64,000 nt of DNA from Kosakonia cowanii JCM 10956 = DSM 18146. Lineage in GTDB: Bacteria > Pseudomonadota > Gammaproteobacteria > Enterobacterales > Enterobacteriaceae. The position numbers and the translations under genes were made by a program. Positions 1 through 8,327 of the stretch are shown here, piece by piece. Positions within the stretch are counted from its first letter, which is position 1; each line of letters starts with the position of its first letter. The notes beneath the pieces are model-generated. The model saw only the letters and a program-made list of their open reading frames with translations. It ran no database searches and had not been told where the DNA came from. Location of the stretch: NCBI RefSeq assembly GCF_001975225.1, contig NZ_CP019445.1:620001-684000 (forward strand), written 5' to 3'.

Positions 1-831
1 CAAGATAGCCAAAAAGCGTGGCAGCGTTTCGACTCGTATCGTCTTCAGTTAACTGACATTGAGCAACAACTAGAGCAAGCAGCCGCCAATATTGCGCGCG
101 CACCGGAAGACGACCAGTTAATGGATATCTTTGACAAGCTGCGCGAGCTTGATAAAGAGCGTGAGAAAAAACGCCAGGAATATATATCTCTGCTTGATGA
201 AGCCAGAAAAATAAAGCAACAACAGCTAGATTGCGTACGTAAAATCCAGAAAAACCATGATCTTGCGCGTAATCAGCATGGTTCTAACAGCGCATTGAGA
301 AACGCACAAGAAGCTATTAACTTGCTTAGCCGATACAGTGACGTCTTAACACAAGCACGAGTAAAAACGCTGGCAACAAACTTTGAAAATGCCTACAGAA
401 AATTAGCGCGGAAGGAAGATCTGCAATTAAATGCCCATATCAACCCAGATACATTTGATGTCGAATTGGTTGATGAAAATGGCTCAGTCATTAATCGCAA
501 ATTACTTTCTGCGGGCGAAAAGCAAATTTATGCCATTGCCATTCTTGAGGCGTTAGCAAAAACATCTGGGCGTGACTTGCCTGTGATTATTGATACGCCA
601 TTAGGCCGTCTTGACTCACAGCATAGGGATAAATTGATCAATCATTATTTCCCTGAAGCCAGCCATCAGGTCGTATTGTTATCAACAGATACCGAAGTGG
701 ATGAGCGCTATTTCGTTGACAGGCTGCGGGATGACATTTCGCATGCTTATGAAATTGTGTTTAACGCGCGTACCAAATCCTCTTCACTGAAACCAGGTTA
801 TTTCTGGGAATTAACTAAGGAGGCAATCTGA
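1..831 (+). CDS. dndD: DNA phosphorothioation protein DndD, C-terminal part
   Basis: The frame is open from the first base of the window, so this is the 3' part of a longer gene; the ATG at 121 is internal. DndD is the SMC/ABC-like ATPase of the DndBCDE machinery, which replaces a non-bridging phosphate oxygen by sulfur in the DNA backbone. The visible part has a charged coiled-coil stretch, then an ABC signature (LLSAGEKQ, about residues 169-176 counted from base 121), a Walker B strand (LPVIIDTPLGRLD) and a switch/H-loop region (VVLLSTDTE). Walker A and the N-terminal half lie outside the window. The stop overlaps the start of dndE by one base and an AAGGAGG sequence near the 3' end should serve dndE, so the two are translationally coupled. 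Base composition is more AT-rich than the core genes beyond leuX, as expected for an island gene. Confidence 0.9.
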   Translation, partial: QDSQKAWQRFDSYRLQLTDIEQQLEQAAANIARAPEDDQLMDIFDKLRELDKEREKKRQEYISLLDEARKIKQQQLDCVRKIQKNHDLARNQHGSNSALRNAQEAINLLSRYSDVLTQARVKTLATNFENAYRKLARKEDLQLNAHINPDTFDVELVDENGSVINRKLLSAGEKQIYAIAILEALAKTSGRDLPVIIDTPLGRLDSQHRDKLINHYFPEASHQVVLLSTDTEVDERYFVDRLRDDISHAYEIVFNARTKSSSLKPGYFWELTKEAI

Positions 832-1184
832 TGCTCCCTAATCGCATGCAACTGAGCCGCCAGACAGAAGAGCAGCTCAAAAGATTGAAAGGCTACACTG
901 GCGTCACCCCAAATGTGGCCGCACGTTTAGCTTTTTTTCGCTCAGTTGAGAGCGAATTTCGTTATTCACCAGAAAGAGATACTAAGAAACTAGATGGCTC
1001 TTTAGTGCTGGATAAAATAACGTGGTTAGGTGAGACCCTTCAGGCTACGGAATTAGTGCTTAAGATGTTATATCCACATATTGAGCAGAAAGAAGCTATT
1101 AAAGCATGGGCTGCCCATGTGGAAGACGGAATCTCAGCACTAAGAAATTATAAATCTATGAAAGAATTCAGCATTGCTTTATAA
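831..1184 (+). CDS. dndE: DNA phosphorothioation protein DndE
   Basis: A 117-residue protein of the usual DndE length and composition, placed directly after dndD with a one-base overlap (TGATG). DndE is the small partner of DndC and DndD that binds nicked DNA and is needed for sulfur insertion. The N-terminal half reads as the family's helical DNA-binding unit (LSRQTEEQLKRLK, then TGVTPNVAARLAF). It is the last gene of the modification operon here, followed within 5 bases by a strong bidirectional terminator, and nothing else on this strand follows before the tRNA gene. No premature stops or frameshifts are seen, so the modification side of the system appears functional in the visible part. 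Confidence 0.9.
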   Translation: MLPNRMQLSRQTEEQLKRLKGYTGVTPNVAARLAFFRSVESEFRYSPERDTKKLDGSLVLDKITWLGETLQATELVLKMLYPHIEQKEAIKAWAAHVEDGISALRNYKSMKEFSIAL

Positions 1185-1188
1185 GTAT

Positions 1189-1214
1189 AAAAAGCCCTCA
1201 TATGAGGGCTTTTT
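1189..1214. terminator. Bidirectional terminator between dndE and the DUF262 gene
   Basis: The perfect inverted repeat AAAAGCCCTCAT/ATGAGGGCTTTT gives a hairpin with A and T tracts on both sides. It lies between convergent genes and can end both transcripts. Confidence 0.85.
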
Positions 1215-1223
1215 AATTGATAG

Positions 1224-2987
1224 TTATGGATATGATAAAGGCCATATACTTGGCGCTTTATTAGCTAGCCGCGTTCCTCTTTCCTCAATAATATCCACTC
1301 CCCAATAACCACCAACTTCAGATAGCTTATATATTTCCTTGGTCTCAGGAAATATAGAATCTGAATAGTGATTTATTTTTTCAGAAAATATTTTGTTTTT
1401 AATACTCTGATTAATTTGTTTATGTAGTAATGTTAAATTGCCTAGACTATATATATAATCTTTTGCAAAAGTACCATACGGCAAGATGAATTTCGAATCT
1501 TTCTCCCAATGAGTACTGTTTTGGGGGAGTACGTGTTCTAAATGAACCTCGTTGTAATTAGGTATACTTTGATTTTTATTATCATAAAGATAACACTTTG
1601 AAAGAATATATTTAGCTATTTGATTATCTTGCGCCTTATATTGACGCATTGCCATAATAAAAGCATCATCTCCGACCTTATCATCGTGACTAAAGAAAGG
1701 TTCGATCGCATTTGCCACATCAGCTTTCGTTGATAAGCGTTTAATCACCTCGTCAAAAACTTTTTTAGCTCCACCAACTGAATAATCGCAGATTGTAATC
1801 CATCTAAAGAGGAACGATAGACTCAGCTTCGCTAACAACGTTACTAAGTCCCTCCTGGAATTATATGAATACATTAGCAACGGTAAACATGTGGTGTATT
1901 TCAATGTGTTAATCTCACCACAATATTTCAAAAAATCATCTTTACTAGATAGGTTAATACAAGAAGGAAAGCAAAGATCACTTGAGGCATAATTGGAGAA
2001 ATCGATCGCAGTATCTTTTAAATCTTTTGAAAACAGTAAAATATCCGTTGCGCTGTCGATATGAGCACCAATATTTTTGTACAATTCTTTTTTAGTGATA
2101 TTCGTACCTTGTATAGCTTCCCAATATACTCTAAGGAAATCCACAGGAGATAGTCTACTTGACTCCACTGCAGATATCATGGTTTCCCAATTATCAAGAA
2201 TAGTTTCATTTTTTTCTTCTGAACCACCACCCTTCATGAGTATTTTATTTTTAAGTAAATCTGCAACGCTTAGGTCCATACCTTTTGAATTCAAAGATTC
2301 AAATAATAAAAAAGCATCATAGTCATTTTCAACTTCAATGGTTATAAATTTTAACTTTTTCACCACATGAATCAATGTGCTATATATTTCTTGTAACGCA
2401 TTTTTCCCTGTGAAATCGCCGTTGATTTTCTTATTGAATGTTTTTTTTGTTTTGATAAGTCTACCATCGCTTTTATTAACTTTAAACTTCGACTCATCAA
2501 CCGGAAAGGTATCCTTACCTTCATCTCTGATAATGGACTCAAAGAGTTCATTATTTTTCTTATTTAATTTGAGGTAATAATTATCAGGTTCACTCGGTTC
2601 TCTTAACCGTGCCCTAGCGATCTTGGCAATTTTAGCAGACAATTCCATTGATGAATTATTACGCTCAACATCTTTCAATATATCTGGATTTACAGGGAAA
2701 GACTCTCCTAAGCAAGCAAGGACATAAAAAAGAATAGAAAAAGTAGCAAGTCGTTGCTGTCCATCAACTATATCGAATAGATCTGAATCTTTAGCATGTT
2801 TTTTTAAGACTATTGTTCCCATGAAATATTCTGATTGCTGCTTGTGGGAAATGACTATATCGTCCCATAAGGTCTCAACCTCATTTACCGACCATGAGTA
2901 ATCTCGCTGGTAATCAGGTACAATATATTTTGTTTCAAGACCAGTTAATATTTTTTCAAGGCTTTTGCTTTCAGGGGTTATATTCAT
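1224..2987 (-). CDS. DUF262-DUF1524 (GmrSD/SspE-like) restriction nuclease
   Basis: This 587-residue protein has the two-domain layout of GmrSD and SspE nucleases. The N-terminal DUF262 domain shows VPDYQRDYSW (about 23-32) and the nucleotide-binding DGQQR motif (75-79). The C-terminal DUF1524 HNH-type domain shows HLEHVLPQN (from 482) and SLGNLTLL (about 514-521). GmrSD uses NTP to cut glucosylated hydroxymethylcytosine DNA; SspE senses phosphorothioate DNA through its DUF262 domain and nicks invader DNA. The gene faces dndE across a shared terminator, in the place usually held by dptFGH/dndFGH, so I infer a restriction partner for the dnd modification. Which modification it senses cannot be read from the sequence. 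The gene is AT-rich, consistent with transfer. Both motif sets are intact. Confidence 0.82.
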   Translation of the reverse strand: MNITPESKSLEKILTGLETKYIVPDYQRDYSWSVNEVETLWDDIVISHKQQSEYFMGTIVLKKHAKDSDLFDIVDGQQRLATFSILFYVLACLGESFPVNPDILKDVERNNSSMELSAKIAKIARARLREPSEPDNYYLKLNKKNNELFESIIRDEGKDTFPVDESKFKVNKSDGRLIKTKKTFNKKINGDFTGKNALQEIYSTLIHVVKKLKFITIEVENDYDAFLLFESLNSKGMDLSVADLLKNKILMKGGGSEEKNETILDNWETMISAVESSRLSPVDFLRVYWEAIQGTNITKKELYKNIGAHIDSATDILLFSKDLKDTAIDFSNYASSDLCFPSCINLSSKDDFLKYCGEINTLKYTTCLPLLMYSYNSRRDLVTLLAKLSLSFLFRWITICDYSVGGAKKVFDEVIKRLSTKADVANAIEPFFSHDDKVGDDAFIMAMRQYKAQDNQIAKYILSKCYLYDNKNQSIPNYNEVHLEHVLPQNSTHWEKDSKFILPYGTFAKDYIYSLGNLTLLHKQINQSIKNKIFSEKINHYSDSIFPETKEIYKLSEVGGYWGVDIIEERGTRLANKAPSIWPLSYP

Positions 2988-3114
2988 TTAAACTAACACT
3001 CAAATATATTTTACGAAAATAAATTCCTCACTTTGAAACATGAGGGATTAATTAAACTAGCAAAATATGTGGTCATCGTATCAGGAAACATAATTCAATA
3101 TATTCCAAAATAGA

Positions 3115-3450
3115 CTACCTATATTTCGCTATAATTCTCATCACTTTAAAAAAAACAAAATTCGCAACATCCAGATGAAAATTAAGTCGCTTTCGATAAC
3201 GCGAATTTGCCTTAAAGTGCTTCAATATCTCTGGCTTCCCATCACCACCACCTCCACATAAAAAAATGATTTCTCCATCATCCGCTCGATCAAGATATCG
3301 TTGCAAATCGGATTCAATTTCCTGTTGAACAAAGAGTTGTTCCTTCAGTTTATCGAACTCATCTTTCTTACGCTCGGTGACAGTGGTAACGGAAAAGGAA
3401 GATGATTTTGCGAGTACATTCAAGGCGTTACGTAAAGTTATTGCGCCCAT
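3115..3450 (-). pseudogene. dptF: Truncated dptF (dndF) remnant
   Basis: The product starts MGAITLRNALNVLAKSS and contains a Walker A-like LCGGGGDGKPEIL followed by FHLD, which I recognise as the N-terminal ~95 residues of DptF, the ATPase of the DptFGH phosphorothioation-dependent restriction complex (family length near 550). Similarity stops after FHLD, and a short unrelated tail runs to a stop. The P-loop reads GDGKPE where the family normally has GDGKSE, so the Ser/Thr next to the lysine is lost. The open frame extends upstream to 3543, but the ATG at 3450 matches the family start. Being on the minus strand at the far side, it fits an ancestral order dndBCDE facing dptHGF in which dptG, dptH and most of dptF were lost. 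Family assignment rests on motif memory, not a search. Confidence 0.72.
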
Positions 3451-3543
3451 AACAACATTGTCCCTGGCAAAAAATGATAACCATTTTATATAAATGTGAG
3501 CTTTAACTCCACCCAACATTGTATATTTGAAGTGACATATCAC

Positions 3544-3805
3544 GCATATTTATATCTTACTGTCAGCTTTGGCTCATAAGTGCCTACTATTTTAAGGGGG
3601 GAGCGCATCCTTCTTGGATATATACTATTTCGCCAGATGACTATCACACGTTAGATATGTCTTAGAATCCAATATCGATTCGATTTTTATTTACGTTGCA
3701 GCGCCGTATCTGAACTAAAGCGAAATCATGCTTACAAGTAATAAAATCGGCGGTATGAAGAGCAAGAAGTTTGAAGGAACAGTAAGAAAATGCAGATTTC
3801 AGAAA
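3544..3805. other. AT-rich island margin without a gene
   Basis: I see no supportable gene, integrase remnant or inverted repeat in this stretch between the dptF scrap and the leuX terminator. A 94-codon open frame running into leuX has no family features and overlaps the tRNA. Confidence 0.5.
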
Positions 3806-3834
3806 CAAAAAAACCGCTTCAATGCGGCTTTTTT
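3806..3834 (-). terminator. leuX terminator
   Basis: Read on the minus strand, just after the tRNA CCA end, a GCCGC-ATTGAA-GCGG hairpin is followed by a run of seven T. This fits an intrinsic terminator for leuX. Confidence 0.75.
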
Positions 3835-3842
3835 ACATCTTT

Positions 3843-3927
3843 TGGTGCCGAAGGCCGGACTCGAACCGGCACGTATTTCTACGGTTGATTTTGAATCAAC
3901 TGCGTCTACCGATTTCGCCACTCCGGC
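3843..3927 (-). tRNA. leuX: tRNA-Leu (CAA), leuX
   Basis: An 85-base class II tRNA with encoded CCA. The acceptor stem GCCGGAG pairs with CTTCGGC (one G-T pair), the anticodon stem-loop is GTTGA-TTCAAAA-TCAAC with anticodon CAA, there is a long variable arm, and the T loop reads GGTTCGAGTCC. It reads UUG leucine codons. leuX is a well-known integration site for enterobacterial islands; its 3' end points toward the dnd/DUF262 region, exactly where an element would insert. No integrase gene is seen next to it on the island side. Confidence 0.97.
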
Positions 3928-3954
3928 ACGGAAGGGGATGCGGAAACGTGTTGG

Positions 3955-3982
3955 ATTATACCTGCCATCGAGGGCTATGCAA
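3955..3982 (-). promoter_or_regulatory. Probable leuX promoter
   Basis: On the minus strand TTGCAT and TATAAT are separated by 16 bases, and the -10 box lies 27 bases upstream of the mature tRNA end. Confidence 0.65.
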
Positions 3983-4110
3983 GTCACTATCCTGCAGCCC
4001 TCTGCTAAGTGATGAAAAAAACAGCGTAATAGTAAACTGCTGCGCCTGCCTCGTTAACCCGGCGGCATATCTTTTATATGCGACCATCACGAAAAATCGG
4101 CCTCTTCAGG

Positions 4111-4566
4111 CTAACCCGCCTGCAAAAAAAGCGCCCGCTCCGCTTCGCGCCGCCGTGTCAGGCCTGGCAGCACTCTGCCGCCCGCTTTGTTCCATCGCAG
4201 AAACTGGTCGGCGGCCTGCGTATATTCGCCCTGATTTAACAGCTTGAGCAGCGTTGAGCTCTGCAAGTTCCCGGCACCGAGATTGAAGGTAAACGACACC
4301 AGCGCGTCGAACTGATCCTGGTCGAGATCGACCGTCACCAGCCGGTGCACGCCGCGCTCGCTCGTCTGCAAATCCTTGCGCAGCAGCGCGTCAGCCTCCG
4401 CTTCGGTAATCGGGCGGGGAAAGTTCTCGTTCGGCAGGATCAGGTGCCCGTAACCAATGGTCCACTTGCCGACGGCATCGCGATACTTCTCCAGCCTTAG
4501 CCCTTCAAAGGATTTGATTAATGCGACGCCAGCATCGCCGGTGTGTTGCGGTTGATTCGCCATCAT
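4111..4566 (-). CDS. Phage-type lysozyme (glycoside hydrolase family 24)
   Basis: A 151-residue T4/P21-type endolysin that would hydrolyse the MurNAc-GlcNAc bond of peptidoglycan. The catalytic pattern is intact: E21 (SFEGLRL), D30 (YRDAVG) and T36 (KWTIGYGH) have the same spacing as the Glu11-Asp20-Thr26 triad of T4 lysozyme. The start was chosen at one of two adjacent ATG codons (4566 or 4563) because AGGAG precedes them; the longer open frame to 4644 lacks a ribosome site. There is no signal peptide or N-terminal signal-anchor, and no holin, spanin or other phage gene beside it, so export is unexplained. It sits between leuX and ahr and is probably a domesticated phage gene. Confidence 0.85.
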   Translation of the reverse strand: MMANQPQHTGDAGVALIKSFEGLRLEKYRDAVGKWTIGYGHLILPNENFPRPITEAEADALLRKDLQTSERGVHRLVTVDLDQDQFDALVSFTFNLGAGNLQSSTLLKLLNQGEYTQAADQFLRWNKAGGRVLPGLTRRREAERALFLQAG

Positions 4567-4811
4567 CGTTGCTCCTGTAGAGAGAGAATGGCGCTGAGCG
4601 TTGACTGCGCGTTGCGCCCTTATTTGAGGATGGTTCGGACACATCGTGTTGCAAAGTCGCCACGGCTTAATAAGAGGATGGAAAATCCTAAAAAACGCGG
4701 CTTTCAGAGCAATCGCTTAACGAAACGGGCGGTATGCACAGCCGCAGGCTGCCAGAGCGGCGGCAGATGCCCTACACTTCAAGCGTCTCCCTCAACATAA
4801 AGGAATCCGTG

Positions 4812-5831
4812 ATGAGCATCATCAAAAACTACGCCGCGCCACAGGCTGGCGCCGAGCTTGAGCTTCAGGAATACGATGCAGGCCCGCTGGCGGCTGAAGA
4901 TGTTGAAGTCGCCGTGGATTATTGCGGGATCTGCCACTCTGACCTGTCGATGATCGACAACGAATGGGGCTTCTCCCAGTATCCGCTGGTTGCCGGGCAT
5001 GAAGTGATTGGCCACGTGGTGGCACTGGGTGACGCCGCGCAGAACAAAGGGCTGAAAGTGGGCCAGCGCGTTGGTATCGGCTGGACAGCGCACAGCTGCG
5101 GCCACTGCGACGCCTGTATCGACGGTAACCAGATCAACTGCCTGGAAGGCGCGGTGCCGACCATTCTGAACCGCGGCGGCTTCGCTGATAAAATCCGCGC
5201 TGGCTGGCAGTGGGTGATTCCCCTGCCTGACAGCATTGATATTGAAACCGCCGGTCCGCTGCTGTGTGGCGGCATCACCGTCTTTAAACCGCTACTGATG
5301 CACAACGTCACCGCTACCAGCCGCGTTGGTGTGATCGGTATTGGTGGTCTGGGCCATATCGCCATCAAGCTGCTGCGCGCGATGGGCTGCGAAGTGACGG
5401 CGTTTAGCTCGAACCCGGCAAAAGAGGCGGAAGTGCGTCTGATGGGCGCGGATTATGTGGTCAACAGCCGCGATCCGGAAGCGCTGAAAGCGCGCGCGGG
5501 TCAGTACGATCTCATCATCAACACCGTTAACGTCGATCTTGACTGGCTGCCCTTCTTCGAAGCGCTGGCGCACGGCGGGCATTTCCACACCGTTGGTGCC
5601 GTGATGAAGCCGCTGGAAGTACCGGCCTTTACGCTGATTGGCGGCGATCGCAGCGTCTCCGGCTCCGCAACCGGTACGCCGTACGAGTTGCGTAAGCTGA
5701 TGAAGTTTGCCGGTCGTGCGAAGGTTGCGCCGACCATCGAGATGTTCCCGATGTCGCAGATCAACGAAGCGTTGCAGCATGTGCGCGACGGTAAAGCGCG
5801 TTACCGCGTGGTGTTGAAAGCGGATTTTTAA
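4812..5831 (+). CDS. ahr: NADPH-dependent aldehyde reductase Ahr (YjgB)
   Basis: A zinc-dependent medium-chain dehydrogenase, 339 residues, the same length as E. coli Ahr, which reduces a range of aldehydes to alcohols with NADPH. Visible signatures are the catalytic zinc site CGICHSD, then GHEVIGHV, the structural zinc cysteines in the [15 protein letters not shown] segment, and the Rossmann motif [11 protein letters not shown]. The start at 4812 was preferred over the upstream in-frame ATG at 4734 because it follows AGGAATCCGTG and matches the family N-terminus (MSIIKNYAA). Its position beside leuX is the conserved enterobacterial location. It appears monocistronic. Confidence 0.95.
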   Translation: MSIIKNYAAPQAGAELELQEYDAGPLAAEDVEVAVDYCGICHSDLSMIDNEWGFSQYPLVAGHEVIGHVVALGDAAQNKGLKVGQRVGIGWTAHSCGHCDACIDGNQINCLEGAVPTILNRGGFADKIRAGWQWVIPLPDSIDIETAGPLLCGGITVFKPLLMHNVTATSRVGVIGIGGLGHIAIKLLRAMGCEVTAFSSNPAKEAEVRLMGADYVVNSRDPEALKARAGQYDLIINTVNVDLDWLPFFEALAHGGHFHTVGAVMKPLEVPAFTLIGGDRSVSGSATGTPYELRKLMKFAGRAKVAPTIEMFPMSQINEALQHVRDGKARYRVVLKADF

Positions 5832-5910
5832 GCCGTTTAGCCCGGTGAGCGTCAATGCCGCCGGGCAGGTTTAACGCCGGACGGCACGTTGTTGAGCGTG
5901 CGGGTTAAAT

Positions 5911-6030
5911 GCCGGATGGCGCGTAAACGCTTATCCGGCCTACGCGGTTTCAGCCAGCCGCATAATCACATGCCGTTTGAGCAGGGCGCACAATCACGTA
6001 GGCCGGATAAGGCGAAGCCGCCATCCGGCA
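5911..6030. repeat. BIME: two REP units after ahr
   Basis: A forward unit (GCCGGATGGCGCGTAAACGC and following CTTATCCGGCCTAC) and an inverted unit (GTAGGCCGGATAAGGCGAAG and following CCGCCATCCGGCA) lie between convergent ahr and the dihydroxyacetone kinase gene. A separate perfect 10-bp hairpin (GTGCCCGGTG/CACCGGGCAC) follows at 6034-6056, without a T tract. Confidence 0.85.
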
Positions 6031-6062
6031 ACTGTGCCCGGTGAACCACCGGGCACCTCTTC

Positions 6063-7700
6063 CTATTTCCCTATCGCGGCAAACACTTCGGCAATCGCTA
6101 CTGCGCCGGGATCGGTCACGCCCTCAAGGTTCTCACTGTTGACGTAAGATGAACGCCCCGCGCCCGCTTTCTGCATGGTGGCGGTGCTCTCTGCCCCTTT
6201 CTGCGCGGCATCGATGGCAGCGGCTAATCCGCGATCGCGCAGGGCTTCCAGCGCCGGTTGTAGCGCATCGATCAGCGTGCGGTCGCCGAGATCCGCCCCG
6301 CCATAGTGTTTCATCTGCTTTAACCCCAGCAGCAGCGCGTCGGGCAACGGCGTGGCGTTATGCACCGCCTGGCCTGCGGCGGTAAAGAAGATCGACATCA
6401 GCACGCCGCTGGAGCCACCCATCACCGTCGCCAGCCGCTCGCCAATCAGTTGCAGCAGCTGCGCGGTGTTGTTCAGCGGCAGCGCGTTCTGCTCCAGCAG
6501 GCGCTTGATCTCGCGCGCACCTTCGGCAAAGGTCGAGCCGGTATCACCATCGCCCACTTTCGCATCCAGCGCGTTGAGGCGGTTTTCCAGGTCGATGAGC
6601 GTCTGCGCAGCAGTGCCGACCAGCGCTTTTACCTGCGGGTTATCGGAAGGCTCAATCTCCAGCCCGGTGTAAACGGCTTTGTGCGGCTGGGTTTTCATCG
6701 GCGCGAAGGCGACCGGTTTCTGCCAGCCAACGGTCTGCACCTCGGCGCAGAGCGCCTGCTCAAACTCATCCGTTAAGCGCAGCAGCGAAAGGGAGAAGCC
6801 TTTCATATCGAGCGAACTGACCAGCGGCGCGGGGCCAATCAGGTAGGCCAGTTGATCTTTCAGCGCCGAATGGGCCAGCTCTTTGGTCAGCAGCGCCATC
6901 TCCAGCGCGGAGACGCCGCCGAGGTTGTTAATCAGCACCGCCACACGATCGTTACCCACCGCCGCGCGCAGCGGTTCGACCAGCGTATCGATCAGCGATT
7001 TGCTGTTATGGGTCTCAAGGGTACTCGCGCCCGGCTCTCCGTGAATGCCGAGGCCAAGCTCAACGTGGCCCTGCTGAATGCGCCCCTCTTCGCTGTCGCT
7101 GCCCGGCAGGTTGCAGCTCTCCATCGCCAGACCGAGGCTGTAGACGTTGTCGCAGGCCTGCTGAGCGAGGTCGCGCACTTCGCTCAGGGATTTGCCCTGC
7201 TCTGCGGCGTAACCGGCAATTTTGTGCACCAGCGCCGTGCCGGCGATGCCGCGCGGCTGTTTGTTATCAGGCAGCGCGATGTCGTCGGCGACAATCACCA
7301 TCTCCACTTTCAGGCCGTAGCGCTTGGCTTTTTCCGCCGCGAGGCCGAAGTTGAGCCGGTCACCGGTGTAGTTTTTGACAATCAGCAGGCAGCCGCGATC
7401 GCCGGTCACTGCCACAATGGCGTTCAGCACCGCGTCTACGCTCGGTGAAGCAAAGAGATCGCCGCAGACGGCGGCGGTGAGCATGCCTTTGCCGACAAAC
7501 CCGGCGTGGGCCGGTTCATGGCCGGAGCCGCCGCCGGAGATAACCGCTACGCGGCTTTTATCCCAGTCGGCGCGGGCGACGATGCGGATCGCCGGATCGC
7601 TCTCAAGGCGTACAAGGTTGCCATGCGGGGCGGAGATCACCAGCCCTTCGATGGCGTCGTTGACCAGCTGTTTGCGGTCGTTGAAAAAGAATCTGGACAT
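6063..7700 (-). CDS. ATP-dependent dihydroxyacetone kinase, single-chain DhaK-DhaL
   Basis: A 545-residue one-chain kinase phosphorylating dihydroxyacetone (and usually glyceraldehyde) with ATP, as in the Citrobacter freundii enzyme, not the three-part PTS-dependent DhaKLM enzyme. The N-terminal K domain shows GGGSGHEPAHAGFVG and the substrate-binding histidine in LGLGIHGEPG; the C-terminal L domain shows DGDTGSTFAEGA and GGSSGVLMS, the Mg-ATP site. The start at 7700 gives the family N-terminus (MSRFFFND) and follows a GGAAG ribosome site; the open frame extends a further 21 codons upstream without support. A small membrane-protein gene lies 86 bases upstream on the same strand. No glycerol dehydrogenase or DhaR regulator is nearby, so its substrate supply is not evident. 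Confidence 0.9.
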   Translation of the reverse strand: MSRFFFNDRKQLVNDAIEGLVISAPHGNLVRLESDPAIRIVARADWDKSRVAVISGGGSGHEPAHAGFVGKGMLTAAVCGDLFASPSVDAVLNAIVAVTGDRGCLLIVKNYTGDRLNFGLAAEKAKRYGLKVEMVIVADDIALPDNKQPRGIAGTALVHKIAGYAAEQGKSLSEVRDLAQQACDNVYSLGLAMESCNLPGSDSEEGRIQQGHVELGLGIHGEPGASTLETHNSKSLIDTLVEPLRAAVGNDRVAVLINNLGGVSALEMALLTKELAHSALKDQLAYLIGPAPLVSSLDMKGFSLSLLRLTDEFEQALCAEVQTVGWQKPVAFAPMKTQPHKAVYTGLEIEPSDNPQVKALVGTAAQTLIDLENRLNALDAKVGDGDTGSTFAEGAREIKRLLEQNALPLNNTAQLLQLIGERLATVMGGSSGVLMSIFFTAAGQAVHNATPLPDALLLGLKQMKHYGGADLGDRTLIDALQPALEALRDRGLAAAIDAAQKGAESTATMQKAGAGRSSYVNSENLEGVTDPGAVAIAEVFAAIGK

Positions 7701-7786
7701 AATCTTCCGGGAGTGTAGTGAAACATCCCTCAAGCATAGCCCGCACCGGGCGCAGCGGGGCAAAGACCAGATTTTACTGAAAGGTA

Positions 7787-8278
7787 TCAGGGCGTGGTGC
7801 GGCCAAAACCGGCGTGGTAACCGTGGGTATTACGCAACTTGTCGAGGCGGTTGCCCTGCCAGAAGGTCATAGCAATCGCCAGCACCAGCAGGCCGCCGTG
7901 CAGGTACATCGCAAGGTGCGTATCAAGGAGGAAAAACCCGGCAATCACCGGTAGCAGTGCGCTCATCCAGAGCTGATCGAGCAGAGTCTCCGCCGCGTTA
8001 AAGCGTGCCAGCACACGATCCGCCTGCGCCTCTTCGGGCGAGCCGCGGCGCACCGTACCAACGGCTTGCGCCAGCGCACCAGCACGGCGGATAAGCCACT
8101 GCACCAGCAGCAGCGCCAGCACCACCACGGCGGCTTCAAAAGCCAGCAGCGCACTGTCGCCCGCAGAAGAGGTCAGCCACTGCCCGCTCAATACGGCCAT
8201 GGTGAAAAGGGCGTTGAGGATGCCGAACAGCAGTGCGGTAGAGAAACGGAGCGCAAAGCGCCTGGCGAGGGAAAACAT
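7787..8278 (-). CDS. Predicted small inner-membrane protein, unknown function
   Basis: I do not recognise this 163-residue protein. Hydrophobic segments are seen at about 12-32, 43-65 and 105-142 (the last could be two helices), separated by a basic, Ala-rich loop (about 66-104). That suggests a three- or four-helix membrane protein with a cytoplasmic loop. The start ATG is preceded by AAGGAGCAC. It sits between the lptG terminator and the dihydroxyacetone kinase gene, on the same strand as both, with 86 bases to the kinase, so cotranscription with the kinase is possible. It is absent from this position in E. coli. Confidence 0.65.
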   Translation of the reverse strand: MFSLARRFALRFSTALLFGILNALFTMAVLSGQWLTSSAGDSALLAFEAAVVVLALLLVQWLIRRAGALAQAVGTVRRGSPEEAQADRVLARFNAAETLLDQLWMSALLPVIAGFFLLDTHLAMYLHGGLLVLAIAMTFWQGNRLDKLRNTHGYHAGFGRTTP

Positions 8279-8292
8279 CGTGTGCTCCTTGC

Positions 8293-8320
8293 AAAAAAGA
8301 AGAGAGGCCGCAGCCTCTCT
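8293..8320 (-). terminator. lptG terminator
   Basis: On the minus strand an AGAGAGGC-TGCG-GCCTCTCT hairpin is followed by C and a run of six T, just after the lptG stop. Confidence 0.85.
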
Positions 8321-8327
8321 TGGGGAT

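Noticed and set aside
3728..4247. Open frames on the plus strand over leuX and its terminator (94 and 141 codons)
   Set aside because: They run through the tRNA gene antisense to it, have no ribosome sites and no family features.
6034..6056. Perfect hairpin as a terminator of the dihydroxyacetone kinase gene
   Set aside because: The stem is strong but no T tract follows on the minus strand, so it is mentioned only with the REP elements.
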